From contig DATFLL010000067.1 in NCBI GenBank assembly GCA_035267785.1, positions 1 through 13,076 on the forward strand: a DNA stretch of 13,076 bases, written 5' to 3'. Position numbers and translations under genes: made by a program. Numbering within the stretch: position 1 is the first letter of the stretch; each line of letters opens with the position of its first letter. Shown here piece after piece: positions 12,551 through 13,076 of this stretch. The notes below the pieces were generated by a model. The model had not been told where the DNA came from. It was given only the letters and a program-made list of their open reading frames with translations, and ran no database searches. Source of the stretch: DATFLL01 sp035267785. Its GTDB lineage: Bacteria; Pseudomonadota; Gammaproteobacteria; DATFLL01.

Positions 12551-13076
12551 TCAGAACTTCCAGCTGTAGCTGGCCTCGACCTGGTACTGGTACATCTTCA
12601 GCTCGATGGTCTGACCCGGCGACAGCGGATTGGCGCCGGACACCTTCTTCTCCGGGGCGTACATGGCCGCGAAGTTCCACTCGCTGGTCGGGCTCAGCTT
12701 GTTGGTGAAACCGAAGGTGAAGTGCTGCTCCATCACTGCCGGGGCCAGGATGTTTAGCAGGACCTCGGAGCTGGGGATGGGCTGCTTGCCGTAACTGTAG
12801 CCCGCACGCCAGGTCCAGGCCGGGCTGGTCGACCACTGGTAGCCCAGCTTGTAGACCGTCATGTCCTCCCAGCCGAAGCCGGCACCGTTGCTAGTACCAA
12901 GCTGAGCGGTCTGTATATTGGGAAGCAACGGATTGGCGATGGAGTCGATGTCGCTGTAGAAGATCTTCTGGACATCGAAGGCCAGGGTCGACGTCGGGGT
13001 CGTCTTGAACGCCAGGCCGATGGTCGCCGTGGCCGGGATGTCGAAGTTACCGCCACCGGCAAACAGACCCTTGTAC
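12551..13076 (-). CDS. FadL/TodX-family outer membrane transport protein, C-terminal part (5' end beyond window)
   Basis: This is the last 174 residues of an outer membrane beta-barrel of the OmpP1/FadL/TodX family, which passes long-chain fatty acids or aromatic hydrocarbons across the outer membrane. The frame is open to the right edge. It begins YKGLFAGGGNFDIPATATIG, continues with FDVQKIFYSDIDSIANPL and LGYQWSTSPAWTWRAGYSYG, and ends ASYSWKF. Alternating beta strands and a terminal aromatic Phe are the outer membrane assembly signals. Residues between strands such as PSSEVLLNILAPAVMEQHFTFG fit the family's C-terminal blocks. I cannot tell the substrate: many non-enteric bacteria carry several paralogues. 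A terminator follows, and an exported protein of unknown function lies downstream. Confidence 0.9.
   Translation of the reverse strand, partial: YKGLFAGGGNFDIPATATIGLAFKTTPTSTLAFDVQKIFYSDIDSIANPLLPNIQTAQLGTSNGAGFGWEDMTVYKLGYQWSTSPAWTWRAGYSYGKQPIPSSEVLLNILAPAVMEQHFTFGFTNKLSPTSEWNFAAMYAPEKKVSGANPLSPGQTIELKMYQYQVEASYSWKF

Noticed and set aside
1..13076. A novel defence, toxin or biosynthetic system
   Set aside because: Apart from two exported proteins of unknown function, all genes are assignable to housekeeping or transport families; nothing in gene content supports such a system.

Overview
The window reads as a chromosomal housekeeping segment of a GC-rich gammaproteobacterium. The order glyA, nrdR, ribD, ribE, ribB-type, ribH, nusB, thiL, pgpA is the classic gammaproteobacterial riboflavin/NusB/ThiL cluster, and the protein motifs fit that class. 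A FolE2-type GTP cyclohydrolase and a FadL-type outer membrane protein point to a free-living, non-enteric lineage. I cannot place it more finely from sequence alone.

Layout. Bases 1-2052 hold a plus-strand group: the 3' end of dxs (isoprenoid/thiamine/pyridoxal precursor DXP), queD (queuosine precursor) and folE2 (GTP to dihydroneopterin triphosphate). FolE2 makes the substrate of QueD, and the two genes are 4 bp apart. Bases 2053-2411 are a repeat-packed spacer between convergent genes, with a strong terminator hairpin. Everything from 2412 to the right edge lies on the minus strand. In transcription order (right to left) it is: the 3' part of a FadL-family outer membrane transporter; an exported protein of unknown function; glyA; nrdR; ribD; ribE; a RibB protein with a degenerate GTP cyclohydrolase II-like domain (RibBX type); ribH; nusB; thiL; pgpA; a small exported protein of unknown function; and an exported retropepsin-like aspartic protease.

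How the genes fit together. RibD, RibB, RibH and RibE cover riboflavin synthesis after GTP cyclohydrolase II. That first committed enzyme appears to be missing here, because the RibA-like domain has lost two of three zinc cysteines and the catalytic GRG motif. GlyA supplies glycine and methylene-THF, FolE2 supplies pterin for folate, ThiL makes thiamine diphosphate, NrdR represses ribonucleotide reductase, NusB works in rRNA antitermination, and PgpA makes phosphatidylglycerol.

I see no defence island, CRISPR array, prophage, insertion sequence, tRNA or rRNA. The one non-routine signal is in the spacers. Three of them (2053-2411, 8016-8235, 9862-9941) are filled nearly to the neighbouring start or stop codons with degenerate tandem repeats of a strict 7-bp period. 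The motifs are CTGnnnA, GCCTCAC and CGAGnAn. In all three spacers, arms of heptads lie in inverted orientation around a central core, and in two of them that core is a hairpin. A separate 17-bp tandem duplication sits in the first spacer. These resemble the heptanucleotide tandem repeats known from cyanobacteria, and they are the best candidates here for something under-described.
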